A stretch of DNA of 64,000 nt, from positions 1 through 64,000 of the forward strand of contig NZ_NHRY01000236.1 of assembly GCF_002937115.1 (NCBI RefSeq), given 5' to 3'. Made by a program: the position numbers and the translations under genes. This DNA comes from Rhodopila globiformis. Its GTDB lineage: Bacteria; Pseudomonadota; Alphaproteobacteria; Acetobacterales; Acetobacteraceae. Shown here piece by piece: positions 63,633 through 64,000 of the stretch. Positions within the stretch are counted from its first letter, which is position 1; each line of letters starts with the position of its first letter. Under the pieces are notes generated by a model. That model was not told the DNA's origin. It saw only the letters and a list, made by a program, of their open reading frames with translations, and searched no databases.

Positions 63633-64000
63633 GCCGAGGATACCTGCTCGATACCAACGTCCTGTCAGCGACGGCACCGGACCGCCGGGCCATGCCTGAA
63701 CCGGCAAAGGGTCGCGCTCGGCGCTGGATCGAAGACCACGCGGAGCATCTATGGTTGCCAATGGTGGCGATTGGCGAGATTGCCGCCGGGATCGGCAAGC
63801 GGGAGGGCGCAGGCGCCACACGGCATGCTGCTGAACTCGCCGAATGGCTTTCTCGGGTCCTGGCATTTTACCCCGAACGCATCATGCCCTTTGGCCTCCA
63901 GGAGGCCCTGCGGCTTCGTCAGCTTGCGCGTGCGGCCTGTAACAGCGGCGTCGAGATCGGCATTGCAGACATGATGGTGGCGAGCACTGCCATCAGCGCC
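63629..64000 (+). CDS. vapC: VapC-type PIN-domain toxin (truncated by window edge)
   Basis: The first 124 residues of a PIN-domain ribonuclease. The acidic metal-binding residues are Asp8 (LLDTNVLS), Glu50 (AIGEIAAG) and Asp114 (GIADMMVAST). VapC toxins cleave tRNA or rRNA. The C-terminal end, usually another 10-20 residues, lies beyond 64000. It is coupled to the antitoxin by a 4-bp overlap. Confidence 0.93.
   Translation, partial: MSRGYLLDTNVLSATAPDRRAMPEPAKGRARRWIEDHAEHLWLPMVAIGEIAAGIGKREGAGATRHAAELAEWLSRVLAFYPERIMPFGLQEALRLRQLARAACNSGVEIGIADMMVASTAISA

Overview
The window is GC-rich chromosomal DNA from a free-living bacterium with housekeeping and accessory metabolic genes. Its features point to an alphaproteobacterium, probably Rhodospirillales and perhaps Acetobacteraceae. 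They include a MaeB malic enzyme with a phosphotransacetylase tail, an alphaproteobacterial-type GshA, an ETF-beta lysine methyltransferase, an MJ0042 zinc-ribbon protein and a two-domain GltX paralogue. This placement is inferred from gene content; no rRNA is present to confirm it.

Region by region: (1) 1-5.4 kb, minus strand: malic enzyme maeB, a membrane J-domain protein, galU and a phosphomannomutase/phosphoglucomutase. (2) 5.7-10.7 kb, plus strand: siroheme and sulfite reduction (SUMT, flavoprotein subunit, sulfite/nitrite reductase, small membrane protein). (3) 10.8-14.4 kb: a cell-wall amidase, an SH3 protein, small membrane proteins, tRNA-Leu(GAG), lipB and a heptad-repeat membrane protein. 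(4) 14.5-19.7 kb: a DinG/XPD-like helicase, a TerB-like protein and a PhoR-like histidine kinase. (5) 19.7-27.8 kb: an exported protein, ETF-beta methyltransferase, ubiA, rsmE, gshA, psd-pssA, a broken GNAT-like gene and small ORFs. (6) 27.9-36.7 kb: topA, dprA, plsY, an unusual phosphatase-kinase-like fusion, an SDR, a DUF4142 protein and aquaporin. (7) 37-41.5 kb, minus: an acyl-CoA synthetase with two acyl-CoA dehydrogenases. (8) 41.6-43.6 kb: a decayed yefM-yoeB module, a GxxExxY protein and a three-gene nitrile hydratase/thiocyanate hydrolase-like set. (9) 43.6-50.4 kb: N-formylglutamate amidohydrolase, nth, an ACT-like protein behind a candidate leader peptide, a DUF2125 protein, plsC-ydcF-ftsX-ftsE and a zinc-ribbon protein. 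(10) 50.6-60.2 kb, plus: a glycogen operon, glgP, glgC, glgA and a giant glgX-malQ fusion. (11) 60.6-64 kb: a glycine-zipper lipoprotein, a GltX paralogue without either class I signature, and a Phd/VapC pair cut by the window edge.

The genes form several coherent modules. Glucose-1-phosphate and UDP-glucose enzymes at the left edge could connect with the glycogen operon at the right. psd, pssA, plsY and plsC build phospholipids. FtsEX and the amidase act on the envelope. Many genes overlap by ATGA or TTGA, indicating translational coupling.

The main non-coding theme is a family of nested palindromic intergenic repeats (at least seven loci) built from a shared core. The most unusual protein is the 413-residue fusion at 32830-34071. 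It joins a cysteine phosphatase domain (HCKGGLGR) to a HipA/phosphoinositide-kinase-like domain. The degenerate GltX paralogue, the split hydratase and the 15-codon leader ORF are the next best candidates for new biology.
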